Source: Nematostella vectensis
Taxonomy: Eukaryota; Cnidaria; Anthozoa; Actiniaria; Edwardsiidae
Length of the DNA stretch: 64,000 nucleotides
Direction of reading: 5' to 3'
Assembly (NCBI RefSeq): GCF_932526225.1
Contig: NC_064036.1
Span: forward strand, 8,315,519-8,379,518
Positions 22,615 to 33,595 of this stretch are shown here, piece by piece; the stretch's first letter is position 1, and the number at the start of each line of letters is the position of its first letter. The notes below the pieces were generated by a model. That model did not search any database, had not been told where the DNA came from, and was given only the letters and a program-made list of their open reading frames with translations. The position numbers and the translations under genes are program-made.

Positions 22615-23910
22615 CAGTGGCGAGTCTAGGATTTAGAAAGGGAGGGTGACTATTTTCACAGGCTGCCTCGATTTTTTTCCAGATTTTAAGAAATTATATT
22701 ACATGTTACAAATTCTTCTACAAAGTTTCGAGAATACTTTTATTTTCCCTTTTTGTAAAAATCACGTTACTTATTGAAGTTTTGAATTATAGAGAACCAA
22801 AAGCATAACAGCTCCTCTTACTACGGAAACGTCATCCGCCATAAAACACCTACATACCTCCATCCTGTCGATCGACACTTTTTCGTATTCTATCGTGCGA
22901 CCCAGCAAATTTTGCGAAACTCTTCAAGTTTGCGCTTTTTATTTTCGGGTGCAAGTGCATCAATCACAACACAATTTCAAAGGAATTCTGCCGGCGAGTT
23001 GTCTTGAAAAGCTCATGGTAAGAACCCAATGTTGCGTACTATATTCAGGCCCGTAGCCGGGGAGGGGGGGTTCGAGGGGTTCGGAAGAACCACCCCACTC
23101 GACTGGAAGGTCCGCTCTGATGAAGGAAATTGAGTACCACTGCGAGCTAGGACGAGCTTCCTAAGAGAAAATGGTCCGCTAAACGGGTAAACAAACCCCC
23201 CGCGCTCAAAATCCTGGCTACGGGCCTGTATATTGCAGGCGTGGCAAACGACTATATTTAGTGAATGAAGGTAGCATCCTTTATAATCGGCGTCCGGTGC
23301 TGACTTAGCTATTCCCACATAACGTGCTTTCTTATCCAAGCTCATTGATGAGCTCATATGCCTATGCCCGCGGCATTTGGTTAAAATCTCATTTTTTGCC
23401 AGGGTTTCTTATATCGCTGTTGCTAAAGCTTTGCCAGTGGAGCATGTTGATAAGTAAATAGCAGTTGCTTATCCAGCACTCTACTATGTGCGAGCATAAA
23501 TTTGCCGGTTACTCTCCCGTCTAGCAAGTGGTAGGGGGGGGGGGCTCTCCATAAAAGTAGACGATAGGGTGATCGCCCTATCACTGGTCTCACAGTGATT
23601 CTAGAGCTTATGGTTATAAATTGCTTCGACCAAACCCAATGTGCTATATTTTAGGGTTAAAAAATGTTGTTGACAAGTGCTTTTCTGTTCTGCCAGTCTG
23701 AACATTCTGATTTAAAATGCATGTCTTGTTTCGCCTAGTGCAGTGGCCCACGAACATTGTCTGTTTTTTTGTCAAGTGAATAGCATCGCGATACATCCAA
23801 TTCGGCTATAACAATTTGTAACGATTTATGTTTTTATGTTTAAACTCTTTTTGTTCGCCCAAGAGGGGGGTGACATGTCACCCCCGTCGCCACCCCTGGA
23901 TCCGCCACTG
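22615..23910. mobile_element. hAT-like element with CAGTGGCG termini
   Basis: The left end CAGTGGCGAGTCTAGGATT and the right end CCTGGATCCGCCACTG are imperfect inverses. GCTAA is found next to both ends, suggesting an imperfect target duplication. The body has no intact transposase. A second small element (23046-23228) is nested inside. The terminal motif CAGTGGCGGATCCAGG is typical of widespread hAT-type elements (family knowledge; not searched). Confidence 0.5.
23046..23228. mobile_element. Nested CAGGCCCGTAGCC MITE with 6-bp duplication
   Basis: Left end CAGGCCCGTAGCCGGGG, right end CCTGGCTACGGGCCTG, with TATATT duplicated exactly on both sides. Same family as 242-372 and similar in style to 40726-40889. 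It interrupts the larger element at 22615-23910. Confidence 0.7.
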
Positions 23911-24658
23911 AGCTAAATCAATAAAACTAAGAAAACGATTAGCAACATTTCCAACACGTGATTAAATGCCTAAACTAGCACAAATATCCAGAACTTGCGT
24001 ATTTGCTAATTGTTACAGGTAGAATATTAAACTTTTATAACATTGCTTTCTATCTATACTAAATATCTAAACTTCTATATTCGTTAACTAAAATTACTAA
24101 AATCAGTATTATCCTACATAACCTATCATAACAATGTAAAGCTAGTCGCCAGCTAGACGCCAAGTCTTCGATGGTCATTTTACAAAATCCATTTATTACT
24201 TTTTTAACCGTTCGATGTGAGACTTTAAAACCATAAAAAGTATTTGTTTTATTTGACAGACCATTTAATATAGACATTATGGTCACTTCGCATGATTTTG
24301 ACTGTTATCAAACTTTCAAAAAAATTCTCAACACCAAATTTTAAACAAACTCTCTTCTCCCAAGTACCCCTTTAACCCTAACCAAATGTAGGTTCATATT
24401 TCCATGAAGGTTATTGGCTCTTTTAATAACTTCTTGTCTTTCTTTTTCTCAGGTTGTTGATTTATGACAGATAATTATGGGGCACGTTATCTCGATACGA
24501 GTTTTGATGCGATGGTCTTGTCACCTCGACGACGCATATACGGTACACAGACTCAGGGATCTTTTATAAACCATTTGACGTTTTGACGTATTTTAAGGTC
24601 TTTAAAGAAAACAAAATAAATGTAACGTTTCCGAGCATTTTTTTTTAAAGGACAATCA

Positions 24659-24876
24659 CCACCGTACTTTGCGTATATGGGGTCCGTCCCACTCGATGTC
24701 ATATATGACAACACCGAATCGATTCCTTAGAATACTGAAAACAATCGAGTGTCAGTCTTCCTCTACTACTGTAACTTACTCTTCTATATTTCCAAGGAAT
24801 CAACTCGGTGGTCCGCTTGTCATATACGACAACAATTGTGACTGAGCTGATATACGCAAAATAGAGTGGTTTGCAA
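24659..24876. repeat. Imperfect inverted repeat, about 80-bp arms
   Basis: The arm at 24659-24740 (starts ACCACCGTACTTTGCGTATA) matches the inverse of 24790-24876 (ends ATATACGCAAAATAGAGTGG). Each arm contains a GTCATATAYGACAA sub-palindrome. This could be a hairpin MITE; no clear target duplication was seen. Confidence 0.5.
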
Positions 24877-25140
24877 ATACATATTTTTTTTAGATTTTGT
24901 ACTAAACCCCCAAAACTTCGACTTGATTTGCACGTGCGTCGCGCCTCGCCTATTATTAATATCTCATTTTTATTTCAAAATTTGCAAACTAGAAGCATTG
25001 GTGATTATGTTCGCCAAAGATCAGATCGAGCGCACACTTTGAAAGGACTACTAAACGGGTCTCAATTTGAACGTGTTTTCTAAAACAATTACCCGCGAGA
25101 GGCCTTGAAAGTCAATCAAAGAACGTAACATGGTCTTAAT

Positions 25141-25337
25141 GCCTGGCTAAACATTCAAACATGTTTGTCAAACATGTTTGTCAAACATTGCGTTTGACGC
25201 AAATGTTTGTACGTTTAGCCACCCACAAAACATGGCACTAAATTGGCTTTTTCAACACGTTCAGATGTTTGAACCAGATCAAAACATTTTCATCAAACAT
25301 TTGTGTTGAATGTACATGTTTTATCGTTTAGCCAGGC
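25141..25337. mobile_element. 197-bp MITE with GCCTGGCTAAAC termini
   Basis: GCCTGGCTAAACATTCAAAC at the left and GTTTAGCCAGGC at the right are inverses. The interior has the palindromic direct repeat CAAACATGTTTGT twice. No coding capacity. Confidence 0.6.
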
Positions 25338-25798
25338 CTTTGAATAAAGTTAGAGTTGTTTTTTTAGCTTTGCGTTGTTGATTATTTTTAGTGCTTGTGT
25401 GCGTTTGTATCTCTTGTCTACTTTTTCGGCGCCCGGTGCTAAGCTAAAAAACAACTCCCTGTGAGCCTCTTAGGCACTTAAAGACATCCTAAGCGCGCAA
25501 GTAAACTATCAATTATAAATGCTCTCGAATGAGCTATACAAAACCAGCAGTTCCATTTCTAGCGGTTGCCCTGCTACACCTTTCCACTGACAAATATGTA
25601 TCTCCCCTTTGCCTAGCAAATTTTCTAAAATAACCCATTAAACTTATTAGTTAGTGATGTTTAATTTCTGGGAAAGCGGAAAATGACCAATGATTTTGTC
25701 TTTCTATTTCCATCAAGAATGATATTTAAAAAAAAAACATTAATTGAAAAAAACTGATTATTCTTGTCGTATACAAGTACATACATGATAAATGTGCG

Positions 25799-27079
25799 TC
25801 ATTGATTGGTGAGATTAAACATTTTTTGATCATGTATTTTACAGTTTTCGTCAATACCCCAAAACTTCTCTAAATCGTTGTAAACTTTTGGTTGTATCTG
25901 TAAGTTCAATGCCGCACACAGTAGGCATGTGTATGAACTCTCGAAATGTCTCGCGGAATATTTCTTTTTCCATGCAAAATACTCATTATAAGCCGTATCA
26001 TTTTTGTCTAAGTAATTTAAATAATCGGCCAATGCCTTTAGGGATGGAAAATCCATGACATTTATATAAGATCCCGGTACAGCCACATTGCTATCGTAGT
26101 TGGATCCCCCAAGCACTATCGGTACAATGTCTTGTTCCAGAGGTCCCCAATACTTTTCCGTGATATAATCTTTACAGTTCCTGTTCTCAAAAGAAAGCCT
26201 GAATTTATATCTTCTCATAAGGTTGTCACATTCCTTCGTAAATCGTCTACAGCTAGTCCCCTCGCTGTGTTTAGGAAATCGCGATCTACACCCACCGAAT
26301 ACGTGAACAGGAATCAGCTTACTCAGTTTTAAAGCAAGTTTCTCGCGCGGGTAACCGCAGTTACTAACAGGCCATACAATCAGTTTGTCCTTCCCCATAG
26401 CGTAATTCCTGTTACTAGTTCGCTTATTTGAAGGATCTTCATAATACATACCATACGGCGCAAAAATATCGGAGTCGCGTCTGTAGGTCATCGTCCAATT
26501 AAACATTCCGTTCAATTTATCGAGAGGTTTCCAAGTGTGGTGGGGATTTTCCAGTATGAAAAATACCCATCGTTGGCTTGGAGGCTTTTGTTTTATGAGC
26601 TCTTTCATGTGTTTCACTGATGGGAGGTCTCTACCGTGGAAAACTACGGCATCACTAATGGTGAGCTCGCTTTTGTTATACGTTAGGCGACAATGAAACA
26701 GTGGACTCACTGCTTTGTCGACAAAAGAGTTGAGAATATCGCTTGTTTTAAGAAATAACCATGGGAGGTCACCAAAAAATGACGTATATACCAGAATGAC
26801 CTTAGGTTTCTTACCCCACGCAAGGGAGTTAGAAAAACTTTTTGCCAGGTCTTCTAGGTTGTCTGGTTTAGCGTCTAGTCGGATGATCATTTTCTCAACA
26901 AGTTTTAGAACTGCTTGGCTTTGCGGGTTTTCGTTGAGCTCGAAGATCGATCTTAAGTCCATTCCGCGGTGAAATGGAGGGACAAGTGGCTCACTTTCTA
27001 AGCGATACAGAAAGAAAACGCCAACACTACAAGCTAGGATAAGCCCTAGCGCGCCGCCAATGGTCATACGACCAGACAT
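25799..27079 (-). CDS. Alpha-1,3-fucosyltransferase (GT10), intronless
   Basis: A 426-residue type II Golgi membrane protein of glycosyltransferase family 10, which transfers fucose from GDP-fucose to GlcNAc on glycans. Residues 1-6 are the short cytosolic tail, about 8-25 the signal anchor (GALGLILACSVGVFFLYRL), then a stem and the catalytic domain. The family donor-binding motif is at about 293-311 (FRLSFENRNCKDYITEKYW), preceded by NCGYPREKLA and HVFGGCRSRFPK. A C-terminal CxxC (CLLC, about 385-388) is typical of the family. Length and motif order are complete and no frame is broken, so it should be functional. The start MSGRMTIGG is preserved in a duplicate 1.6 kb upstream. Vertebrate-type FUT paralogy cannot be assigned. 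Confidence 0.93.
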   Translation of the reverse strand: MSGRMTIGGALGLILACSVGVFFLYRLESEPLVPPFHRGMDLRSIFELNENPQSQAVLKLVEKMIIRLDAKPDNLEDLAKSFSNSLAWGKKPKVILVYTSFFGDLPWLFLKTSDILNSFVDKAVSPLFHCRLTYNKSELTISDAVVFHGRDLPSVKHMKELIKQKPPSQRWVFFILENPHHTWKPLDKLNGMFNWTMTYRRDSDIFAPYGMYYEDPSNKRTSNRNYAMGKDKLIVWPVSNCGYPREKLALKLSKLIPVHVFGGCRSRFPKHSEGTSCRRFTKECDNLMRRYKFRLSFENRNCKDYITEKYWGPLEQDIVPIVLGGSNYDSNVAVPGSYINVMDFPSLKALADYLNYLDKNDTAYNEYFAWKKKYSARHFESSYTCLLCAALNLQIQPKVYNDLEKFWGIDENCKIHDQKMFNLTNQ

Positions 27080-27283
27080 TGCTTTGCCTTTTCTCTGTGT
27101 CGAGGGTCGTTTTCACTACATGCAAACCCAACGTGGCAAGAGATCGTCTCCCCTGCCAACCCCGTGTTCAAGACTGCTATTTTACTTAAAAACGGATATA
27201 GAACTCTAAAGCTGCATTAAAAGTGATGTTACTATGGCAGAAAAAGCAAACGCTTTACGGTAGCGCTATCGTAATATACTCTC
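26917..27283 (-). repeat. Duplicated segment, copy A (gene-attached)
   Basis: This 367-bp block covers codons 1-54 of the fucosyltransferase, its 5' leader and presumed promoter. It is nearly identical to 28549-28923 in the same orientation. The differences I see are one substitution in the leader (CCCCGTG versus CCCTGTG), an 8-nt length difference and a few bases beside it. Confidence 0.9.
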
Positions 27284-27355
27284 CATATATTTGTGTGTAC
27301 CTCCAACAAAAACCTCAGCTGGCGCCAGGCTCCCAGTCCTCACGACCACACGGTC

Positions 27356-27490
27356 GCGCATGCTCTATTACACCTCTGAGATGTAGGTCGCACATGCTCT
27401 ATTACACCACTGAGATGTTGGGTTGCACATTGCACATTACACCACTGAGATATTGGGTCCCACATGCTCTATTACACCACTGAGATGTTG
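27356..27490. repeat. About 35-bp tandem repeat, four copies
   Basis: Units of the form GCACATGCTCTATTACACCA plus CTGAGATGTTGGGT, the third copy diverged. It lies just beyond copy A of the fucosyltransferase duplication, i.e. in the gene's upstream region. Confidence 0.8.
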
Positions 27491-28402
27491 GTTTGCTTTG
27501 GAGCGAGGAAAAAAGCCGCGGGTTGGGCAAGATGCTAGTACAATATACAATTAGTTAGCCCCAAGACAAATCATTCAAGGTTAGAGTAGGGTATTCCTGG
27601 AACCCCGAAATAAACCAACGAAGATAATGTAGTAACGAAAGATGTATAAATAAATACAGTTTATAAATAAAGTTTATTTCTACAAAGTGGCATTACTTTC
27701 CTTTTGTTATACTTGCTCCATCTGTAGGTTTTTATTATATATAAGTTATGAATGAAATGTAGAGATAATTGAGGGGAGTCTCCGATTTTTTTTTACCGCT
27801 GTAAGGGGGTGGGGGTCCGAAAAAGGGTACCATTATGGGGAGGGGGGGAATTATTCACGAGCCCTACTTTTTAGCTTTATTTCCTGATATGACCAAGTTT
27901 GCAGCACACATAGATATTGAATATTGAGCAGGATCAATGTATTCAATACTTTCATCTTCAAATTTTGGAGCATTCCAGCAACAAATCAACAGCACAACTC
28001 AGATTTATATAGAGTATTTCATACGTCTGAGATGTTCCCTTCTAGATACAGAGTAGTATGTTCACCAATTAAAAGAATTAGCTGTGTAGGCCTATATGTA
28101 CAAACTTTTCAACAGTTCAACAGTGATCGCTTTATAAACAGAGTCATATTTTTAGCGGAGCCCCTGCGAAACCCCATAGTCATAGGAATGAGGAAAGTGG
28201 CGTATAACTATACGATATAGTTTCCGTGGTCACGATGGGATACCTGTGGATTTTTTCCTGATGTGCCTCGCTCTCTGATTGCTCGAAAATTGAATGGCGC
28301 GGAAGGGGACGAGCGTAAAGTCACGGGTAAATTTTTCGCACACAGCTCACAACAACAACACCAAAAAAAAAACAACAACAAAAAAAAAACACGAAAACGA
28401 AC
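27491..28402. other. Spacer between the duplicated segments
   Basis: No supported gene. It includes a G-rich tract near 27800-27850 and ends in an A-rich tract before the possible MENGEDG exon. Confidence 0.4.
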
Positions 28403-28424
28403 ATGGAAAACGGCGAAGATGGAG
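28403..28424 (+). CDS. Possible orphan first exon (MENGEDG)
   Basis: ATGGAAAACGGCGAAGATGGAG followed by GTAAGA reads as a start codon, seven acidic codons and a perfect donor. The composition upstream is leader-like. No downstream exon was found before or after the duplicated fucosyltransferase block at 28549. Could be chance. Confidence 0.2.
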
Positions 28425-28548
28425 GTAAGATTTTTATTTTCATCGTTACTTTTTTTACCGCAGTCTCCATGTAACCAAGGGATATTTTTAATACCGTTAC
28501 GACCACCGCGTTGTATTGAATGTTATTGGCACATATGAAACAACCCAT

Positions 28549-28923
28549 GGCTTTGCGGGTTTTCGTTGAGCTCGAAGATCGATCTTAAGTCCATTCCGCG
28601 GTGAAATGGAGGGACAAGTGGCTCACTTTCTAAGCGATACAGAAAGAAAACGCCAACACTACAAGCTAGGATAAGCCCTAGCGCGCCGCCAATGGTCATA
28701 CGACCAGACATTGCTTTGCCTTTTCTCTGTGTCGAGGGTCGTTTTCACTACATGCAAACCCAACGTGGCAAGAGATCGTCTCCCCTGCCAACCCTGTGTT
28801 CAAGACTGCTATTTTACTTAAAAACGGATATAGAACTCTAAAGCTGCTGTAAATCATTAAAAGTGATGTACCTATGGCAGAAAAAGCAAACGCTTTACGG
28901 TAGCGCTATCGTAATATACTCTC
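28549..28923 (-). pseudogene. Duplicate of fucosyltransferase 5' end, copy B
   Basis: A second copy of promoter, leader, start codon (28711) and the first 54 codons, cut off after the codons for ELNENPQS. Read-through gives only a 62-residue fragment holding the signal anchor. Near-identity to copy A (26917-27283) means the duplication is young, or that the assembly kept part of an alternative haplotype. If transcribed, it could act as an alternative promoter or make a truncated membrane peptide. Confidence 0.85.
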
Positions 28924-30137
28924 AAAGGGGTAAGATATTTGTTAGGATGGAATAAAATATATAGAGAGAAATTTTTCTCAATAAGTTTATTCACAAAATT
29001 CTTAGTCAAAGCACCAATGAAAAGAGTTCATTAACAGTTTTTTTTTTTTGCATTCATATACTTTTTCTACATCAATAGGTGATCGAACAAGTGAGCCTCA
29101 CGTGACAGAGAAATATCTAGAAAGAGTGCAAAATAAAATTAATTTTTAACTGAAAACTTTAATAAATAAAATACTTAGCTGTTTGCGATATAAACAAACT
29201 GAACACTCTTATCTTATATACATAGTTAATTAACTGTGGTAGTTTCCACGCGATTCATGTAAAATTGGTAAAAAATGGTAAAATGCCATTTTTAAACACT
29301 CATGGACATTTGTATAATCGCCTAAAATCTTGTGATAAACCTTCTTTTAATTTTTGTGAGACAAAGAATCATATTTATAAAAACGAATATCATTTATCAT
29401 TTTATGTGTTTTGCCGGAGTCTTTAATTAAGAATTCGAGCAAAGCCAGCGGCCATGGTCTTGCACGATTTATCAATTTTGAAAAAATCGCATAGATACTT
29501 GGCTAAAAGAACGAATTTTAGTGTAAAGATAAAGACACGCAGTTTTATTGTAAGTGCTACCACAAGAGGGCAAAGAACTAGGCCGAACGGCCTCAACTTT
29601 TGATTGGAAGGAAATCCCATAAAATTATTGATTGGTTGGAAGGAAATCCCATAAAATTATGTAAGCCTCTATTGGCCCACTTTTTACCGGGCAGTGGAAT
29701 GGTTTTCTCTTGTTTTTGTGTGACGCGCAATACCATGGTCACTAAGTTTCTAGAAAGTCAGCTAATTTAATTGCCATAACTACAGGCTGAGCTTCATGTG
29801 AATCACAAACATATAATGAAATCTCGTAAAAAGGATATAGCATAAACGGATAAATTAATTTTGGTAGTTTCACCTCCCTCCTCGATATTTCTTTAAAAAT
29901 ACCTCGCATACTTAAAAGCGTGATTTTTGCCTATAATTGAAGGCAAATTAATAGTGGAGCCGGCGCCGCGGAGCTCCATTGGTATAGAAATTGGATAACT
30001 GGGCGACTGACTTTTAGTGGTCATGGCGTTTTATGTCACACACTGCACGTCCACGTGACTAGGCCATGAGAACAGGCTAACTGATTGACGTTTCTCGCTT
30101 GCCAAAAATAGCCCCAACATGTAAGGCTACGCCACGA

Positions 30138-30170
<33 letters not shown>

Positions 30171-32250
30171 GATGGCCGCGCCAGATTTTTGATAATGATA
30201 ATAGCAAACAAAATCATTTTCTCAGGATCATCACACAATTGACCATGTACTCGTGTTTTTTTTATTGTCATTTTTTCTGTTGAGTAAGGAGTCGAAATAC
30301 GCAAAACTATTCTGCTGTCTTTAGCGAAAATTATCGAACCGAAATTAGCAAACTAAGTATTATTTCTATCAGCATATGTCGCTCTTCAAAAGGGTATCTT
30401 ATTTTATCTACATCATGTTCGATTGAACAGCTATTTTATTTCAAAGATGCCATATTCAAACTTTGTCTAAAGTAGGGAGTTTTTTTTCTGGTACAGCAAT
30501 GATATGCTCAATAGGGGCTTAGAGATCAAAAGCAAGATTATACAAACTAAGAACAAACTTACTTATGAACAAACAAACTTCTTCAAATAGAAGTCCGTAA
30601 AGAGAACAGTTTTATATCAAAGTAGCATGGTATGCACGGAATAAGCCCTTTTTTGAAAGGGAATTCTAAATTTAAAGTGGAACGAGAAATGCTTATTTTG
30701 CTTATAAATCTTAAGACCATTGTCTAAACAAGTTAATATCATTTCAAAGTTTGGAGTTGTTATGGGCAGTATTGTAAATATTTATAAAATTTACAGTATG
30801 TGGGTACCCTGAGTTTATATATAATTATCCTGTTCAAGAAAACCTTTTCAACAAAAACAACTATTTCTGGCTCAATTTCTTGATATGAGAAGCTCTGGGT
30901 AAGTTGCAAACTTGCTTTTTATGTTAATTGAGGTATAATAAACAAAAACTAAATTACTGGTTTGCTTACTCCACAAATCCTGACTACTTGAGAGCGGGCC
31001 TAACGCAAAACTTCTTTCTACCGAAATGCTGATGTATTAGCTGTGTGCAGAGAACGAAGAGGGTAAATAACAAGGCACATTAGAATGTGTAATTTGTCAT
31101 TTTATTTTCATAGAAAATAAGCAATTTTTGGACTATGATATCCGAAAGTAGCGTTGTCTTACTGTACACAGGCAAGGATAAATTCCTTATTTAAAAAACA
31201 TCAATACATCGATAAATGTTTTCTCTATCTAAATAAAGATAGAAGGTCATTTGTTTGTCAAGGTTGCATTTTCTCGCGTTATTAAAAATTAAAAGCTACC
31301 GCTCATTTAGCTCATGTAAGACCTTGAGCGGCTACCCCTCATTTAGCCACTGCGTAAATTATAATTTCCAAAGTCTATGAATAGATAGGCTAAATAGTTA
31401 TTGAAATGCTAGTTTTATCGATGTCTGTAGTCAACTTGCACCCCAAACATGGCTGTGGCATAGGCATTTTTCGAACAGAAAAAGAACAAGTAAGTAAATA
31501 AAGTCTCGTTTTGCAGAAAAACTTCTAATTATTTCACAAAGCTGTTTATATTTTTTTTAGGTGCACTGTGACAGCTAAGTGTCAAATCATTTGACAGAGA
31601 TGAAACCTGATTTGTTGGAAGGAAATCCCATAAAATTATGTTAGCTTTGATTGGCCCACTTTTTACCGGGCAGTGGAATGTTTTTCTCTGTTACTCTTTT
31701 GAGAAAAACCCAGGACCTCCTAAACCGAGACGTAGATTTTCTCTAAATTTTCATCAAATGTTTTTGTTAGGTGGCTACAAAACTGGCATAGTGAGAAACC
31801 CAGTGCAGCAGGGGTTTATCACCAGTTCGCCAACGAATTACGCGTCTTTTTCACTCATTTTCTTCAGTTTGTAGAAAGACACTAGGCGTGGTTAATGATT
31901 AACCAGGTTAATATCATTAGATATTCCCACACCACCATAGCTTCACTTTATTTTGAATATGTTTATATTTGCGTTTCTCTCAAAAGTGTTTGATTTCTCA
32001 ACTGCATTCCAAAGTGGAACGGACTCTGTGGACTCAGTTACCTAGATAGGAGAATATGAGCGGGCAACTTTTGACGCTGGTATCTCCTAAACCGAGAGGT
32101 AGAATTTTTTTAAATTTTCATCAAATGTTCCTTATTAGGTGCCTAACAGAACTGGCATAGTGAGAAACCCAGTGCAGCAGGGGTTCATCACCAGTTCGCG
32201 AACGAATTACGCGTCTGTTTTACTTATTTTCGTGGTTAATCATTTACAAA
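28924..32250. other. Intergenic repeats, no gene
   Basis: AT-rich sequence with a run of about 29 A at 30140-30168. A dispersed direct repeat of about 85 bp (29632-29720 and 31614-31690; core CCCACTTTTTACCGGGCAGT) brackets about 1.9 kb of sequence with no coding evidence. A 145-bp unit beginning TCCTAAACCGAGA is repeated at 31718 and 32085. Confidence 0.45.
31718..32230. repeat. 145-bp unit repeated 367 bp apart
   Basis: Copies at about 31718-31862 and 32085-32230 share TCCTAAACCGAGA at the start and GAGAAACCCAGTGCAGCAGG in the middle. Direct orientation, diverged by small substitutions and indels. Confidence 0.75.
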
Positions 32251-32257
32251 GTTAATA

Positions 32258-33343
32258 CAAGAGACCACGATATAAGAGAACGAATCCCCGTGGCCCATGA
32301 TGCCGTCCATGAAAGTTATTTTTAGATTGCGCGAGCTTGTCAATCATAGCATGCATATATGGTTCATCGCGCCATATTTGGTTATTGGCACCTCACGAGC
32401 TAGTACATTTTCACAATATTTTTTCCCTCTGCACTTCTTGACTTCGTTCGCTACCTGTTTTTATCCTTTTAGCTGCTTTTCATAGCTCATGATTACAATG
32501 CTACCTGTAGGGTGGTGTCCTGGTATCTGTAAAGTTATCTAATGTTAAGTTATCTAAATGTTATATAAATAATTGAACGGGAAGACGTCGGGGAGACGGC
32601 GAATTTGGAGTTCATTCAAGATGCATCAGGCTGACTCTTAAAAGTTCTTTTTCTCTTCAATATGGTGAGATGGAAAACCTAGGCATTCTCAGTCTATGCT
32701 ATGTATTTAAATACAAGAAGGCCTTTATTTTTCTTTGATTTACAATACTTTTAGATGAATGAATTCATGTCACTCAAGAAACCCTTGTCACCGGAATAAG
32801 ATTTACTTCATTATGGAGACTTGAAATCTTTTATTTGTGAAATACCTGTCTTAATAACCACAATATCGATGTGAATATAATGGTATTAAGTTCTAGATGT
32901 ATCTTTTTCATTAAAAGGGAATTGGAAGAGAATTGTGTGTTGTAAACACAGATTTATGATTGATTGTTGTTTTGTACTTGCGAATCAGCCGTGAAAACTT
33001 TTACTGGGGAAGTTGATCCCTGCGCCTAAAATCACCCATTCTATGCATTTCAATGTCCGAGAAACGGTTGATTGGATCCAGCGTACTCTATGGAAGATCA
33101 TATTCACAGCGTTTGTAAAAAAGGATGGTTTTCGGTCAAAAAGATTTCCATAACATCCTTTGCCGGTTCACATCGCTCAAGATGTGATCGCGTGTTTGAC
33201 TCATGTTGCTAGGAAACGTGAGCGCTAACCAATCAGAAGCGTATCTAAAAATAACTGCTTGTTCTAAAAATAGCTTTCACGGACGTCATCATTGGAACAT
33301 ACCCTATTACGGGGGATTCGTTCTCTTACATCATGGTCTCTTG
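32258..33343. mobile_element. 1.09-kb DNA element, CAAGAGACC termini, 7-bp duplication
   Basis: The left end CAAGAGACCACGATATAAGA and the right end, inverse CAAGAGACCATGATGTAAGA, continue as imperfect inverses for about 80 bp (including AGAACGAATCCCC and TTATTTTTAGA). GTTAATA is duplicated exactly on both sides (32251-32257, 33344-33350). No transposase reading frame. It ends about 250 bp before the USP48 start codon. The superfamily is unclear; a 7-bp duplication would suit P-like or atypical hAT elements. Confidence 0.75.
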
Positions 33344-33350
33344 GTTAATA

Positions 33351-33595
33351 TGATGTCATAAGTGCTAGCTAGCTTGTCACTTCAATTTCTATTCCTTTGA
33401 CCCCATTTTGCATGTTTAACAACAGGATAATTTGGCATAGAATTGTTCCATCGAATTTCGTGCGTTTATGGGGGCTTGCCAGAATATTACGCGCAAGTGC
33501 TCACGGGTAGGGTGTTTAATCCAGCAGTTCACTGGTGTATCTTATGCGCGCGCAGTTAAAAGCGCGCGGGGAATACAACAATCAAAAAATCCAAT
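33351..33595 (+). promoter_or_regulatory. USP48 5' leader and promoter region
   Basis: The stretch between the upstream DNA transposon and ATG 33596. It becomes GC-rich near the gene (GCGCGCGCAGTTAAAAGCGC at about 33545-33565) with no convincing TATA box. The start context CCAATATGGCG is acceptable. Confidence 0.4.
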
